Below, piece after piece: positions 28,755 through 38,902 of a stretch of 64,000 nucleotides of DNA. How positions within the stretch are numbered: the stretch's first letter is position 1; each line of letters begins with the position of its first letter. A program made the translations under genes and the position numbers. The DNA lies in the NCBI GenBank assembly GCA_016719885.1, contig JADJYF010000010.1:259764-323763 (forward strand), written 5' to 3'. Source of the DNA: Pseudomonadota bacterium (lineage in GTDB: Bacteria > Pseudomonadota > Gammaproteobacteria > Ga0077536). The notes below the pieces were generated by a model. It saw only the letters and a list, made by a program, of their open reading frames with translations. It was not told the DNA's origin and searched no databases.

Positions 28755-30007
28755 CAGTGCGTCACCCTTTCCGGTACCGGCTTGGTCTTGTCCCATTTCG
28801 TGTAGAGCGGCATCAGCGCGAAGAACAGGAAATAGACGACCGTGAAGATCTGCGCGGTCAGCGTACGCCCCGGCGTCGGCGGCAGGATGCCGAGATAGCC
28901 GAGCACCACGAACGCCACCACGAAGATTGCGAGCGCCGACTTGTAGATCCCGCCGCGGTAGCGAATCGACTTGACCGGGCTGCGGTCCAACCACGGCAGC
29001 AGGAAGAACACCATGGTGCCGAGGCCCATGAAGATCACACCCCACAGCTTGGCGTCCACCCCGAAGAACGGATAGGTGTTGGCACGCAGGATCGAATAGA
29101 ACGGCGTGAAGTACCACACCGGCGCGATGTGCAGCGGCGTCTTCAGCGGGTCGGCCGGGATGAAGTTGTTGGCTTCAAGGAAGTAGCCGCCCATCTCCGG
29201 CGCGAAGAACACCACGCTGGCGAAGAACATGAGGAACACCACGACGCCGACCGAATCCTTGACCGTGTAGTAAGGATGGAAGGGGATGCCGTCCAGCGGC
29301 TTGCCGTCCTTGTCCTTGAGCTTCTTGATCTCGACGCCGTCAGGGTTGTTCGAGCCGACTTCGTGCAGCGCGATGATGTGCAGCACCACGAGGCCCGCAA
29401 TCGCGAACGGCAGCGCGATGACATGGAAGGAGAAGAAGCGGTTCAAAGTGGTGTCGGAAATCACGTAGTCGCCGCGGATCAACTCGGCCAGTTGCTCGCC
29501 GACCACCGGAATGGCGCCGAACAACGACGTGATGACCTGCGCGCCCCAGAATGACATCTGGCCCCACGGCAGGAGGTAGCCGAAAAAGGCTTCCGCCATC
29601 AGCGACAGGTAGATGAACATGCCCAGGATCCAGATCAGCTCGCGCGGCTGTTTATACGAGCCGTACAAGAGGCCGCGGAACATGTGCATGTAGACCACGA
29701 TGAAGAAGAACGAAGCGCCGGTCGAATGCATGTAGCGAATCAACCAGCCCCACTCGACATCGCGCATGATGTACTCGACGGAGGCAAAGGCCAGCGTCGC
29801 GTCCGGCTTGTAGTTCATCACCAGCCAGATGCCGGTCACGATCTGGATGACCAGCACCACCAGCGACAGCACGCCGAAGTAGTACCAGAAATTGAAGTTC
29901 TTGGGCGCGTAGTAGGCGCCCATGTGGTCGTTCCACAACGACATGAGCGGGAAACGGTCATCGACCCAGTCGCGCAGGCCCGTGAGGCCCTTGGTAATAA
30001 AACTCAT
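28754..30007 (-). CDS. petB: Cytochrome b subunit of the bc1 complex
   Basis: Cytochrome b is the membrane core of ubiquinol-cytochrome c reductase, with two haems and the Qo and Qi sites. The 417-residue protein has eight or so membrane helices and the haem-ligating blocks WGWLIRYMHSTGASFFF and FFSFHVIALPFAIAGLVVLH. The Qo motif WGAQVITSLFGAIP and the PDGVEIKK-type loop are also present. The Qo signature appears as an EMGGYFLE/PADPLKTP region. The ATG at 30007 overlaps the petA stop as ATGA. Confidence 0.96.
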   Translation of the reverse strand: MSFITKGLTGLRDWVDDRFPLMSLWNDHMGAYYAPKNFNFWYYFGVLSLVVLVIQIVTGIWLVMNYKPDATLAFASVEYIMRDVEWGWLIRYMHSTGASFFFIVVYMHMFRGLLYGSYKQPRELIWILGMFIYLSLMAEAFFGYLLPWGQMSFWGAQVITSLFGAIPVVGEQLAELIRGDYVISDTTLNRFFSFHVIALPFAIAGLVVLHIIALHEVGSNNPDGVEIKKLKDKDGKPLDGIPFHPYYTVKDSVGVVVFLMFFASVVFFAPEMGGYFLEANNFIPADPLKTPLHIAPVWYFTPFYSILRANTYPFFGVDAKLWGVIFMGLGTMVFFLLPWLDRSPVKSIRYRGGIYKSALAIFVVAFVVLGYLGILPPTPGRTLTAQIFTVVYFLFFALMPLYTKWDKTKPVPERVTH

Positions 30008-30600
30008 GCCGAGCCTCCATCGCTTTCGCCGATCAGGATGCGGGTGTCGCTGAGGTACTTGTACGGAGGCACCGTCATGTTGGTCGGCGCCGGCACGCCG
30101 GCGAAGACGCGTCCCGCGAGGTCGAACTTCGAACCATGGCAGGGGCAGAAGTAGCCGCCTTTCCAGTCCGCGCCGGTGTCGGCGTCGGGCAGCGGGCGGA
30201 ACGACGGCGAGCAACCGAGATGCGTGCACACGCCAACCAACACCAGGAACTCGGGCTTGGACGAGCGCCAGGGATTGGCCGCGAATTCCGGTTGCTCGGA
30301 TTTCTGCGATTCCGGATCGCCGAGAACAGGTCCATCGGAGGCCTTCAGCGCCTCGACCTGCTCGGGCGTACGACGCAGCACCCACACGGGCTTGCCACGC
30401 CACTTGAAGGTCACCTGCTGGCTAGGCTCGATGATGCTGATGTCGGCTTCAACCGGCGCGCCGATGGCCTTGGCCCGCGCGCTGGGTTGGAACGACGCGA
30501 TGAATGGTACCGCTGCGGTTGCCGCACCGATGCCGCCTATGACGACGGCGGTGCCGGTGAGAAAGCGGCGTCGATCCAGATCGACAGCAGTCTCGCTCAT
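30004..30600 (-). CDS. petA: Rieske iron-sulfur protein of the bc1 complex
   Basis: The Rieske subunit takes electrons from quinol via a 2Fe-2S cluster. The 198-residue protein starts with a Tat-type signal anchor (DRRRFLTGTAVV, membrane helix about 15-36). Cluster ligands sit in CTHLGC (C125/H127/C130) and CPCHGS (C152/H155). An AGGAG site is upstream of the ATG at 30600. It opens the petABC-sspA-sspB run. The 256 bases between it and hisC presumably hold its promoter, but I cannot point to a convincing one. Confidence 0.96.
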   Translation of the reverse strand: MSETAVDLDRRRFLTGTAVVIGGIGAATAAVPFIASFQPSARAKAIGAPVEADISIIEPSQQVTFKWRGKPVWVLRRTPEQVEALKASDGPVLGDPESQKSEQPEFAANPWRSSKPEFLVLVGVCTHLGCSPSFRPLPDADTGADWKGGYFCPCHGSKFDLAGRVFAGVPAPTNMTVPPYKYLSDTRILIGESDGGSA

Positions 30601-30856
30601 GCTACAAGGTCTCCTGCAATGTGATGGTCATGCCGATGTGGGCGCGTGGATGAACCCGCGCATGCTTCGACACAGATACCGGTGACGTCCCCTCGCCCCC
30701 GATCGTCAGCCACTCGAGCAACATGCTTTTGCCACGCGGTTGGCGGCGGCGCGCACGACGTCGAGGCTCACGTCTGATGGCTGGCGAGTATAACACCAAA
30801 ATCGTTGTGGGCAGGCGCGCGGGGCAGGCCCGCGAGCCGACTCGGGCGAGCGATAT

Positions 30857-31946
30857 TCAGGCCAGTGCCTTGGTCAGCGCGGCAATGAAAATCGCGTTCT
30901 CGCGCGCGGTGCCGACGGTCACCCTGAGGCAGTCCGCGAGCAGTTGATGGGCGCCGGATACATTCTTGATCAACACGCCCTGGGTGCGCAGCGATTCGAA
31001 CACCGCGGTCGCACGGCCGGCCGGGGTGCGGAACAGGATGAAGTTGGTGGCGCTCGGCCACACCCGTATGCCGTTGACGTCGGACAAGGCGGCGTAGAGG
31101 TCAGCGCGCGCCTCGTTGATGAGCGCGATCTGGCGCTCGAAGTCCGCCAGGTGTTCGAGCGCGAACTGCGCGCCGACCTGGGTCAGGGTGTTGATGTTGT
31201 ACGGCATGCGCAGGCGTTCGAGCACCTCTATCCACGGCGCCGGCCCGAACAGCGCGCCGAGCCGCAGGCCGGCGAGGCCGATCTTGGACAAGGTATGCAT
31301 CACCACCAGGTTGTCATGGTCGGCCACTTCCTTGACGCGCGTACCGTTGGCGAAGCGGTAATAGGCTTCGTCCAGCACCACCAGGCCCGGCGCCGCCGCG
31401 CAGATCGCGTCCAGCCCGTCGATGTCGATGCGATTGGCGGTGGGATTGTTGGGGCTGGCGAGAAACACCAGCGCCGGCTGCGTGCGCGTGATGGCCTCGA
31501 GCACGGCCTCGACGTCGAGGGAGAAAATCCTCGGCGTTGAGCGGCACGCCGACGAAGTCCAGGCCCAGGGACTGGGCGGCGATGCGATATACCGCGAAGC
31601 TCGGCTCGGGGCTCAGTACCGTCGCGCCGGGCATGCCGGCCACCGCCAGGCATAAGAGGTGGATGAGTTCGTCGGAGCCGTTGCCGAGGATCATGCCGAC
31701 GCTGTCGGCCAGGTCCAGGCTCGCGCGCCAGGTGGCCTTGAGGGCGCTGGAATGGGGATCGGGATAGCGATTGAGTTCAGTGCGCGCGATGGCGTCATTC
31801 CATTGCTCGCGCAGCGTGGCGGGCAAGGGAAATGGATTCTCCATGGCGTCGAGCTTGATGAGGCCGCTCGCGTCGGCCACGTGGTAGGGCGTCAGTTCCC
31901 GCACCCAGGGTGATACGAAACGCGCGATGCGGGAGTCGATGCTCAT
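30857..31946 (-). pseudogene. hisC: Histidinol-phosphate aminotransferase HisC, broken by a one-base frameshift
   Basis: HisC is the PLP-dependent aminotransferase of histidine synthesis. Two frames together make a complete enzyme of about 362 residues. Residues from MSIDSRIARFV through GVPLNAEDF (start ATG 31946) are in one frame; SLDVEAVLEAITRTQ to the end (stop at 30857) is in another. The PLP-lysine motif HTLSKIGLAGLRLG and the C-terminal arginine region are in the second part. Dropping one base from the A4 run at 31524-31527 joins them perfectly. The start overlaps the hisD stop as ATGA. It may be a sequencing error or a recent loss; no other hisC is visible here. Confidence 0.92.
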
Positions 31947-33250
31947 GATCCAGGTACTCGGTATTCCGCCGAACGCGCATGGGCCACCAAGCCCTCGCCG
32001 CGCGCCAGGGTGCTGGCCACCTTGCCGAGCTGGGCGGCACCGGCCGCCGAGACTTCGATGACCGAGGAACGCTTCTGGAAATCGTAAACGCCCAAGGGCG
32101 AGGAGAAGCGTGCGCTGCCGGCGGTGGGCAGCACGTGATTGGGCCCGGCGCAATAATCGCCGAGGGCCTCGGCGGTATAGCGGCCGAGGAAGATCGCGCC
32201 GGCGTGGCGGATCTCCGGCAACCAGCGGCGCGGCTCGGCAATCGACAGCTCGAGGTGCTCGGGCGCGATGCGATTGACGAGCGCCACGGCTTGCGCGATG
32301 TCGGCGACCTTGATCAGCGCGCCGCGCGCGCCCAGGGCCTGGCGGATGATGTCGGCACGCGGCATGCCTTCCAGCAGCCGCGCCACGCTCGCCGCCACCG
32401 CGTCGAGATAGGCCGCATCCGGACACAGGAGTATCGACTGCGCCTGCTCGTCGTGCTCGGCCTGGGAAAAGAGATCCATCGCAATCCAGTCGGGCGAGGT
32501 CGCGCCATCGCACACGACGAGGATCTCGGACGGCCCGGCGATCATGTCGATGCCGACGCGTCCGAACACCATGGACTTGGCGGTCGCGACATAGATATTG
32601 CCGGGCCCGACTATTTTGTCGACCGCCGGCACGGTGGCGGTGCCGTGGGCGAGCGCCGCGATGGCCTGCGCGCCGCCGATGGTGAACAGGCGATCGACGC
32701 CCGCGATCGCGGCCGCCGCCAGCACCACCGGTTCCAGCGCATCGTCCGGCGCCGGCACCACCATCACCACTTCCTGGACGCCCGCGACCTTGGCCGGAAT
32801 GGCATTCATCAACACCGAGGACGGATAGGCGGCCTTGCCGCCGGGCACGTAGATGCCGACCCGGTCGAGCGCACGCAGCTGCTGGCCGAGCACCGTGCCG
32901 TCGGCTTCGCGGTATTCCCAGGACTCGGCCTTCTGGTGCTCGTGGTAGCTGCGCACGCGCGCCGCGGCGACGCGCAAGGCCTCGGCGAGTTCGGGCGCGA
33001 TGCCGGCGCCACGGGCAGCGAAATCCTTGAGTTCCAGTTCACGCGCATGCGTGACCGCGCGCCGGTCGAAGCGGTTGGTGTACTCGACGAGCGCGTCATC
33101 GCCGCGACGCCGCACGTCGCTGACGATGCCGCGCACGGTCTCCACCACCTCGGGGCGGGTGTCGTCGTCCCACGCCAGCAAGGCCTCGAGTTCGGCGTCG
33201 AAGCCGGGCGTGGCGGCGTCGAGCCGGCGCATCGGGCAGGACTCAGCCAT
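31943..33250 (-). CDS. hisD: Histidinol dehydrogenase HisD
   Basis: HisD carries out the last two oxidations of histidine synthesis, using NAD and zinc. The 435-residue protein has family blocks RVGIYVPGGKAAYPSSVLM, DKIVGPGNIYVATAK, GPSEILVVCD, the FSQAEHDEQAQ region and the C-terminal zinc and substrate motif CAGPNHVLPTAGSARF. The ATG at 33250 overlaps hisG by 8 bases. Its order hisG-hisD-hisC behind murA is the same as in Pseudomonas. Confidence 0.97.
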   Translation of the reverse strand: MAESCPMRRLDAATPGFDAELEALLAWDDDTRPEVVETVRGIVSDVRRRGDDALVEYTNRFDRRAVTHARELELKDFAARGAGIAPELAEALRVAAARVRSYHEHQKAESWEYREADGTVLGQQLRALDRVGIYVPGGKAAYPSSVLMNAIPAKVAGVQEVVMVVPAPDDALEPVVLAAAAIAGVDRLFTIGGAQAIAALAHGTATVPAVDKIVGPGNIYVATAKSMVFGRVGIDMIAGPSEILVVCDGATSPDWIAMDLFSQAEHDEQAQSILLCPDAAYLDAVAASVARLLEGMPRADIIRQALGARGALIKVADIAQAVALVNRIAPEHLELSIAEPRRWLPEIRHAGAIFLGRYTAEALGDYCAGPNHVLPTAGSARFSSPLGVYDFQKRSSVIEVSAAGAAQLGKVASTLARGEGLVAHARSAEYRVPGS

Positions 33251-33899
33251 CGTTCACCACCGCACGCAAGGCCGCGATGATGGCGCTGACGCGCTTGTGC
33301 TTGGTCTTCATGGCGGCCTTGTTGACGATCAGGCGCGAGCTTATCTCGCAGATGGTTTCGAACTCGACCAGGCCGTTGGCCTTGAGGGTGTTGCCGGTAT
33401 CGACGAGGTCGACGATACGGTCCGCGAGTCCGACCAGCGGTGCGAGTTCCATCGAGCCGTAGAGCTTGATGACCTCGGCCTGCACGCCGAGCCGCGCATA
33501 GTATTCGCGCGCCACCTTGGAATACTTGGTGGCGACCCGCGTGCGGCCATCCACCAGCGTCGCCTGCGGCGGGCCGGCCACCGCCAGGCGGCACTGGGCG
33601 ATCTTGAGATCGAGCGGCTCGTAATAATCGCTGCCTTCGTACTCCATGAGCACGTCCTTGCCGGCGATGCCGAGATCGGCCGCGCCGTATTCCACGTAGG
33701 TCGGCACGTCGGTAGCGCGGATCACCAGCAGGCGCACGCCGGGCGCGGTGGTATCCAGCACCAGCTTGCGCGACTTGTCCGGGTCGTCGGTGGGCGTGAT
33801 GCCGATGCGCGCCAAGAGCGGCATGGCCTGTTCGAAGATCCGGCCCTTGGAGACCGCGAGCATCACCTCGTCCGGATTGGAATTGAATGTATTGCCCAT
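33243..33899 (-). CDS. hisG: ATP phosphoribosyltransferase HisG (short form)
   Basis: HisG starts histidine synthesis by joining ATP and PRPP. The 218-residue protein is the short form, which lacks the C-terminal regulatory domain and normally needs HisZ; no hisZ is in this window. Family blocks are AVSKGRIFEQAMPLL, DVPTYVEYGAADLGIAGKDVLME, and LADRIVDLVDTGNTLKANGL, which contains the PRPP-binding loop. It lies 54 bases after murA. Confidence 0.95.
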   Translation of the reverse strand: MGNTFNSNPDEVMLAVSKGRIFEQAMPLLARIGITPTDDPDKSRKLVLDTTAPGVRLLVIRATDVPTYVEYGAADLGIAGKDVLMEYEGSDYYEPLDLKIAQCRLAVAGPPQATLVDGRTRVATKYSKVAREYYARLGVQAEVIKLYGSMELAPLVGLADRIVDLVDTGNTLKANGLVEFETICEISSRLIVNKAAMKTKHKRVSAIIAALRAVVNDG

Positions 33900-33953
33900 G
33901 TTCGCAAAGGACTCAGCAGGAAGAGGACGCGGGCGCCGGCTTGCGCCGCGGCC

Positions 33954-35213
<1,260 letters not shown>

Positions 35214-35230
35214 CGCGACCTTGACGCCCG

Positions 35231-35482
35231 TCAGAGCGTCTGGAACTTGCGCGCCTTGTCCCAGGCGTCCTTGGTGTAGGTCTGAATGGACAGCGCATGA
35301 ATGGCGCCGCCCATGCTGTCGCCCAACGTGGCGTAGACCAGGCGGTGCTGCTTGAGCATCGGCAGGCCGGCGAAGGCGTCACTCACCACCCGCGCGACGA
35401 AGTGCTGGCCGTCGCCGTCGACATGGACTTCGGCGCCGGGCATGCCGGTTTCGATCATCTGGCGGATTTCGTTGGGAGTCAT
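35231..35482 (-). CDS. ibaG: BolA-family protein IbaG
   Basis: An 83-residue BolA-fold protein. IbaG partners with monothiol glutaredoxins in iron-sulfur and acid-stress roles. The BolA signature is present (HFVARVVSDAFAGLPMLKQHRLVYATLGD) with the conserved histidine in the RLVY block. The gene lies 17 bases upstream of murA, the diagnostic ibaG position. Confidence 0.92.
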   Translation of the reverse strand: MTPNEIRQMIETGMPGAEVHVDGDGQHFVARVVSDAFAGLPMLKQHRLVYATLGDSMGGAIHALSIQTYTKDAWDKARKFQTL

Positions 35483-35519
35483 GCCTGCCTGCGCCTTGCT
35501 GCTGTCAGCGATGGGGAGA

Positions 35520-36143
35520 TTATTGGGTCTTGGCGGCGGCGAACTGCTGGTTCTTCGCTTCCAGGTTCTGGATCAGCGCCGGCAGGCCGTCGTTCTTGAT
35601 GGCCGCCGCGAACGACGCGCGGTAGGTCTTGATCAGGCTCACGCCGTCGACCGAGACGTCGAACACCTTCCAGTCACCGGTCTTGTTGTGCAGGCGATAG
35701 ACGATCGGAATCGACGCGCTGCCGGGCTGCGAGATCTCCTGCTTGACGGTCGCGGTGTTGGCGGCCGCCGGCGGCTCGACATCGGGATAGCCGATGGTCT
35801 GGTCCGAGAATTCCAGCAGCGCGGTCGCATAGGTGCGCACCAGCAGCTTGCGGAACTGATCGACGAAGGCGGTGCGGGTCGCCTCGTCGGCGCCGGCCCA
35901 GCTGTCGCCCAGCACCCACTGCGCCATGATGGCGAAATCGAAGTGCGGAAAGATCAGCTCCGAGACCAGGTCGTACATCTTGCCGGGATCGGCACGCAGC
36001 GCGTCCTTGTCGGCCTGCACGCGCGCCAGCACGCTGTCGGTGGTGGTACGCACGATATCGAGCGGCGCATCGCTGGCCGCGAACGCCAGGGCGCTCGCCA
36101 GCAAAAGGAAAGACGCCATCGAAACTCGAAGGAAACGCTTCAT
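35520..36143 (-). CDS. mlaC: MlaC-like periplasmic phospholipid-binding protein
   Basis: MlaC shuttles phospholipids between outer-membrane MlaA and inner-membrane MlaFEDB. The 207-residue product has a clear signal peptide (about 1-22), then the MlaC fold with YDLVSELIFPHFDFAIMAQWVLG and RKLLVRTYATALLEFS. It also shows VYRLHNKTGDWKVFDVSVDGVSLIKTYR. Unlike E. coli and Pseudomonas there is no mlaB between it and ibaG, and no mlaFED upstream; gloA is the next gene. Its partners must be elsewhere if the pathway works. Confidence 0.9.
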   Translation of the reverse strand: MKRFLRVSMASFLLLASALAFAASDAPLDIVRTTTDSVLARVQADKDALRADPGKMYDLVSELIFPHFDFAIMAQWVLGDSWAGADEATRTAFVDQFRKLLVRTYATALLEFSDQTIGYPDVEPPAAANTATVKQEISQPGSASIPIVYRLHNKTGDWKVFDVSVDGVSLIKTYRASFAAAIKNDGLPALIQNLEAKNQQFAAAKTQ

Positions 36144-36328
36144 GCCTTAGGTCCTCTGTCACCAGCAGATTGAGTGCTCGCCGCGTGGACGCGTCGCGCC
36201 GGATTTTCGACTATGGGTGCCCCGCTTGCGAGGCTCGCCGTCGCGGCGAGCGGGGGCGCCCGTGGGGAGCGCTAATGTAGCACAAAGCCACCCGCGAAAC
36301 GGCGCGGGCGGCGCGCCGGCCGCGACGC

Positions 36329-36715
36329 TCAGTGGCGGTCTTCGACCAGTTCGACCTTGTAGCCGTCGGGGTCTTCGACAAACGCGATGACGCGCGTGCC
36401 GCCCTTCATGGGGCCGGCCTCGCGCACCACGCGACCGCCGCGCTTCTTGATCTCCTCGCAGGCGGCATAGACATCCGCCACGCCGAGCGCGATGTGGCCG
36501 TAGGCGGTGCCGAGTTCATAGCTGTCGGTGTCCCAGTTGTGGGTCAGTTCCAGCACCGTGTTGCTGTCCTCGTCGCCGTAGCCGACGAAGGCCAGCGTGA
36601 AACGGCCTTCCGGAAAGTCGTGGCGGCGCAGCAGCTTCATGCCCAGCACCTCGGTATAGAAGGCCAGCGACGCGTCGAGCTTGGTGACGCGGAGCATGGT
36701 GTGCAGCATTCTCAT
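36329..36715 (-). CDS. gloA: Lactoylglutathione lyase (glyoxalase I)
   Basis: Glyoxalase I isomerises the methylglyoxal-glutathione adduct. The 128-residue protein is the small, metal-dependent form. Metal ligands are visible as H5 (MLHTML), E56 (VLELTHN), H74 (YGHIALGV) and E122 (KVELVED). A GGAGAA site precedes the ATG. The 185 bases between it and mlaC contain a perfect 7-bp inverted repeat (36234-36240/36244-36250, CTCGCCG/CGGCGAG) without a U-tract. Confidence 0.94.
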   Translation of the reverse strand: MRMLHTMLRVTKLDASLAFYTEVLGMKLLRRHDFPEGRFTLAFVGYGDEDSNTVLELTHNWDTDSYELGTAYGHIALGVADVYAACEEIKKRGGRVVREAGPMKGGTRVIAFVEDPDGYKVELVEDRH

Positions 36716-36751
36716 GGTGTTCTCCCCTTGTTTGGCGGCGTGGCCGCCGGC

Positions 36752-37701
36752 TCAACGAATTTCGATGCCGAGACAGGCGGCGGCGGCACGCGCCTTGGCC
36801 CGCGCCTCGTCGATGTCCTGGCCGCGCGCCAGCGCCACCGCCAGGCGCCGCTTACCCGCCACCGAGGGCTTGCCGAAGATGCGCAGGTCCGTGCCGGGCA
36901 CGGCCATGGCCTTGTCCCAGCCGCTGTAACGGATGTCCGAGCCGTTGCCGCTGCCGAGGACAGCGCAGCTCGCCGACGGCCCGTAGGGCTCCATGGCCGG
37001 CAGGGCCACGCCCAGGATGGCTGCAGATGCCCTATCGGCGCGCAGAAATTGGTGCCGCCGGCATGGCGCACGGTCAAGAGCGTGATCTCGTAATCGAAAT
37101 CGACGAAGCCTTCCACGATCACGCGCTCGCGCGCGGCGCGCGCGCCGGCCATGGCGGTCCGCCAGGCGGCGCCGGCATCCGACGGTTCACGCACCGTCAC
37201 CTGGCCCTTGCCCGAGGAGCTCATCACCGGCTTGACGATGCACGGTGTGCCGACCGCCGCCACCGCCGCCACGCACTCGGCCTCGGAGCCGGCGAACTGG
37301 TAGCGCGAGGTCGGCACGCCGAGCTGTTCGGCGGCGAGGCGACGTATGCCTTCGCGGTCCATGGTCAGACGCGTGGCATTGGCGGTCGGCACCACGTTGA
37401 AGCCGGCTTTCTCGAGCTCGAGCAGCTGGTCGGTGGCGATGGCTTCCACTTCCGGCACGATGAAATGCGGCTGTTCGCGACGAATGACATCGTCCAGCGC
37501 GCGGGCATCGAGCATGTCGATGACATGGCTGCGATGCGCGACCTGCATGGCCGGCGCATTGGCGTAGCGATCGACGGCGATGACTTCCAGTCCCAGGCGC
37601 ATGGCCTCCAGCGCCACTTCGCGGCCGAGTTCGCCGGCGCCGAGCAACAACAAACGGGTGGCATGGGACGACAGCGGCGTACCGATAGCAGCAAGGGTCA
37701 T
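36752..37701 (-). pseudogene. purT: Formate-dependent GAR transformylase PurT with internal deletion
   Basis: PurT is the ATP-grasp enzyme making formyl-GAR from formate in purine synthesis. The N-terminal two thirds are intact from the ATG at 37701 (GAGELGREVALEAMRLGLEVIAVDRYANAP, KPVMSSSGKGQ, FDYEITLLTV) up to CAPIGH. The frame then jumps to the C-terminal part (LGVALPAMEPYGPSAS, DLRIFGKPSVAGKRRLAV, stop at 36752). About 80 residues are missing at the junction near 37005-37035 compared with E. coli PurT (392). They include the catalytic and metal-binding strand pair (VELFV and IFSEVSPRPHD in E. coli). The product cannot be active. Confidence 0.92.
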
Positions 37702-37740
37702 GGGCAACACGTGGGGCTGGTGAAGTAAAAGGGACACGGC

Positions 37741-38868
37741 TCAAACGCAGTGAAAACCGAGAGCCGTCAGTTCGGCGACAGTATCGGGGGCGAGCCCGGC
37801 GCATGCAACGGCGTAGGCGGCTATCTCCCGGCGCAGCGCGTAACGTCGCCGGATCTCGTCGAAATTCGCACCGCCATGGTTCACGTCCAGCGCCAAGGCC
37901 GCGCGCATGCGCACATCGTGGGCAGCGATGGGATAGACGCTGGCAAGCAGCGCGGCGACGCCGCCGGCCGCGGGCAGCGCGCGTTCCACCGTCACTGCCG
38001 GCAGGCTGACCGGCGCGGCCGCGAGCGGCAGGCCGCGCCACGCGCGCACCGCCTGCCACAGCGCACGGGTCGCAAGCAGGCGCGCTTCGAACGAATGCCC
38101 GGCAAGATGCGGCGTGGCCAGCCAGCTCGCCGCCAGCATGCGATGATCGATACGCGGCTCGCCGTGCCAGCAATCGATGGCGGCGTACAGCGGCGCGGCG
38201 CCCGTGAGGCGCGCGCACAGTGCGGCCTCGTCGACGATGCCGCCGCGCGCGGCATTGATGAGCAAGGTGCCGGCGCGCAGCGCGGCGATGGCGTCACCAT
38301 CGAGCAAGTTGACGGTCGGCCACGGCCCGTCGGCGACGCGCGGCACGTGCAGGGTGACGACCGGGCAATCAAGCACCGCGCCGAAGTCGGCGCTCACGAA
38401 GGCCGGCTCGCGCGCGGCGCGCGGCGGGTCGAAATCGACATGCGCGATGCCGAGCGCATCGAGCAGCGCGATGAGGCTACGCCCGACGTGTCCGCAGCCG
38501 ATGATGCCGACCTTGAGCGCGCGCGGCGCGCAGCCGAGGCGCGCGGCATGGAGATAAAGCAAGGTCACGACATGCTCGGCGACCGGCCGCGCGTTGCAGC
38601 CGGCGGCGTCGCTGAAGGCGATGCCGGCCGCGTGCAGGGCGGCGACATCGATGTGATCGACACCAGCGGTGGCGGTGCCGACGAAACGCACGCGGCTGCC
38701 GCGCAGCAGGGCGGCGTCGACCCTGGACACCGAGCGCACCAGCAGCACCTCGGCATCGGCCAGCGTGCGCGCATCCAGCGCGCGGCCCTCGAACAGGCGC
38801 AGCTCGCCGAGCGCGGCAAAGTGCTCGGCGACGGTATTGATTTCGCGGTCGGCGAGGATCTTCAGCAC
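37741..38868 (-). CDS. pdxB: Erythronate-4-phosphate dehydrogenase PdxB
   Basis: PdxB oxidises 4-phosphoerythronate in the DXP-dependent vitamin B6 pathway. The 375-residue protein has the D-2-hydroxyacid dehydrogenase fold. The N-terminal substrate domain has LLVRSVSRVDAALL and GTATAGVDHIDV; the NAD loop is VGIIGCGHVGRSLIALL; the catalytic arginine is in INAARGGIVDE and the catalytic histidine in TPHLAGHSFEA. The extra C-terminal dimerisation domain (after about residue 285) distinguishes PdxB from other family members. Confidence 0.93.
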   Translation of the reverse strand: MLKILADREINTVAEHFAALGELRLFEGRALDARTLADAEVLLVRSVSRVDAALLRGSRVRFVGTATAGVDHIDVAALHAAGIAFSDAAGCNARPVAEHVVTLLYLHAARLGCAPRALKVGIIGCGHVGRSLIALLDALGIAHVDFDPPRAAREPAFVSADFGAVLDCPVVTLHVPRVADGPWPTVNLLDGDAIAALRAGTLLINAARGGIVDEAALCARLTGAAPLYAAIDCWHGEPRIDHRMLAASWLATPHLAGHSFEARLLATRALWQAVRAWRGLPLAAAPVSLPAVTVERALPAAGGVAALLASVYPIAAHDVRMRAALALDVNHGGANFDEIRRRYALRREIAAYAVACAGLAPDTVAELTALGFHCV

Positions 38869-38902
38869 GGTGTGCGGGCAGCGCGCGGGCCGCCCGCCGG
38901 GC

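Noticed and set aside
30602..30799. Minus-strand frame of 65 codons upstream of petA
   Set aside because: No ribosome-binding site or family signature; most likely the non-coding leader of petABC.
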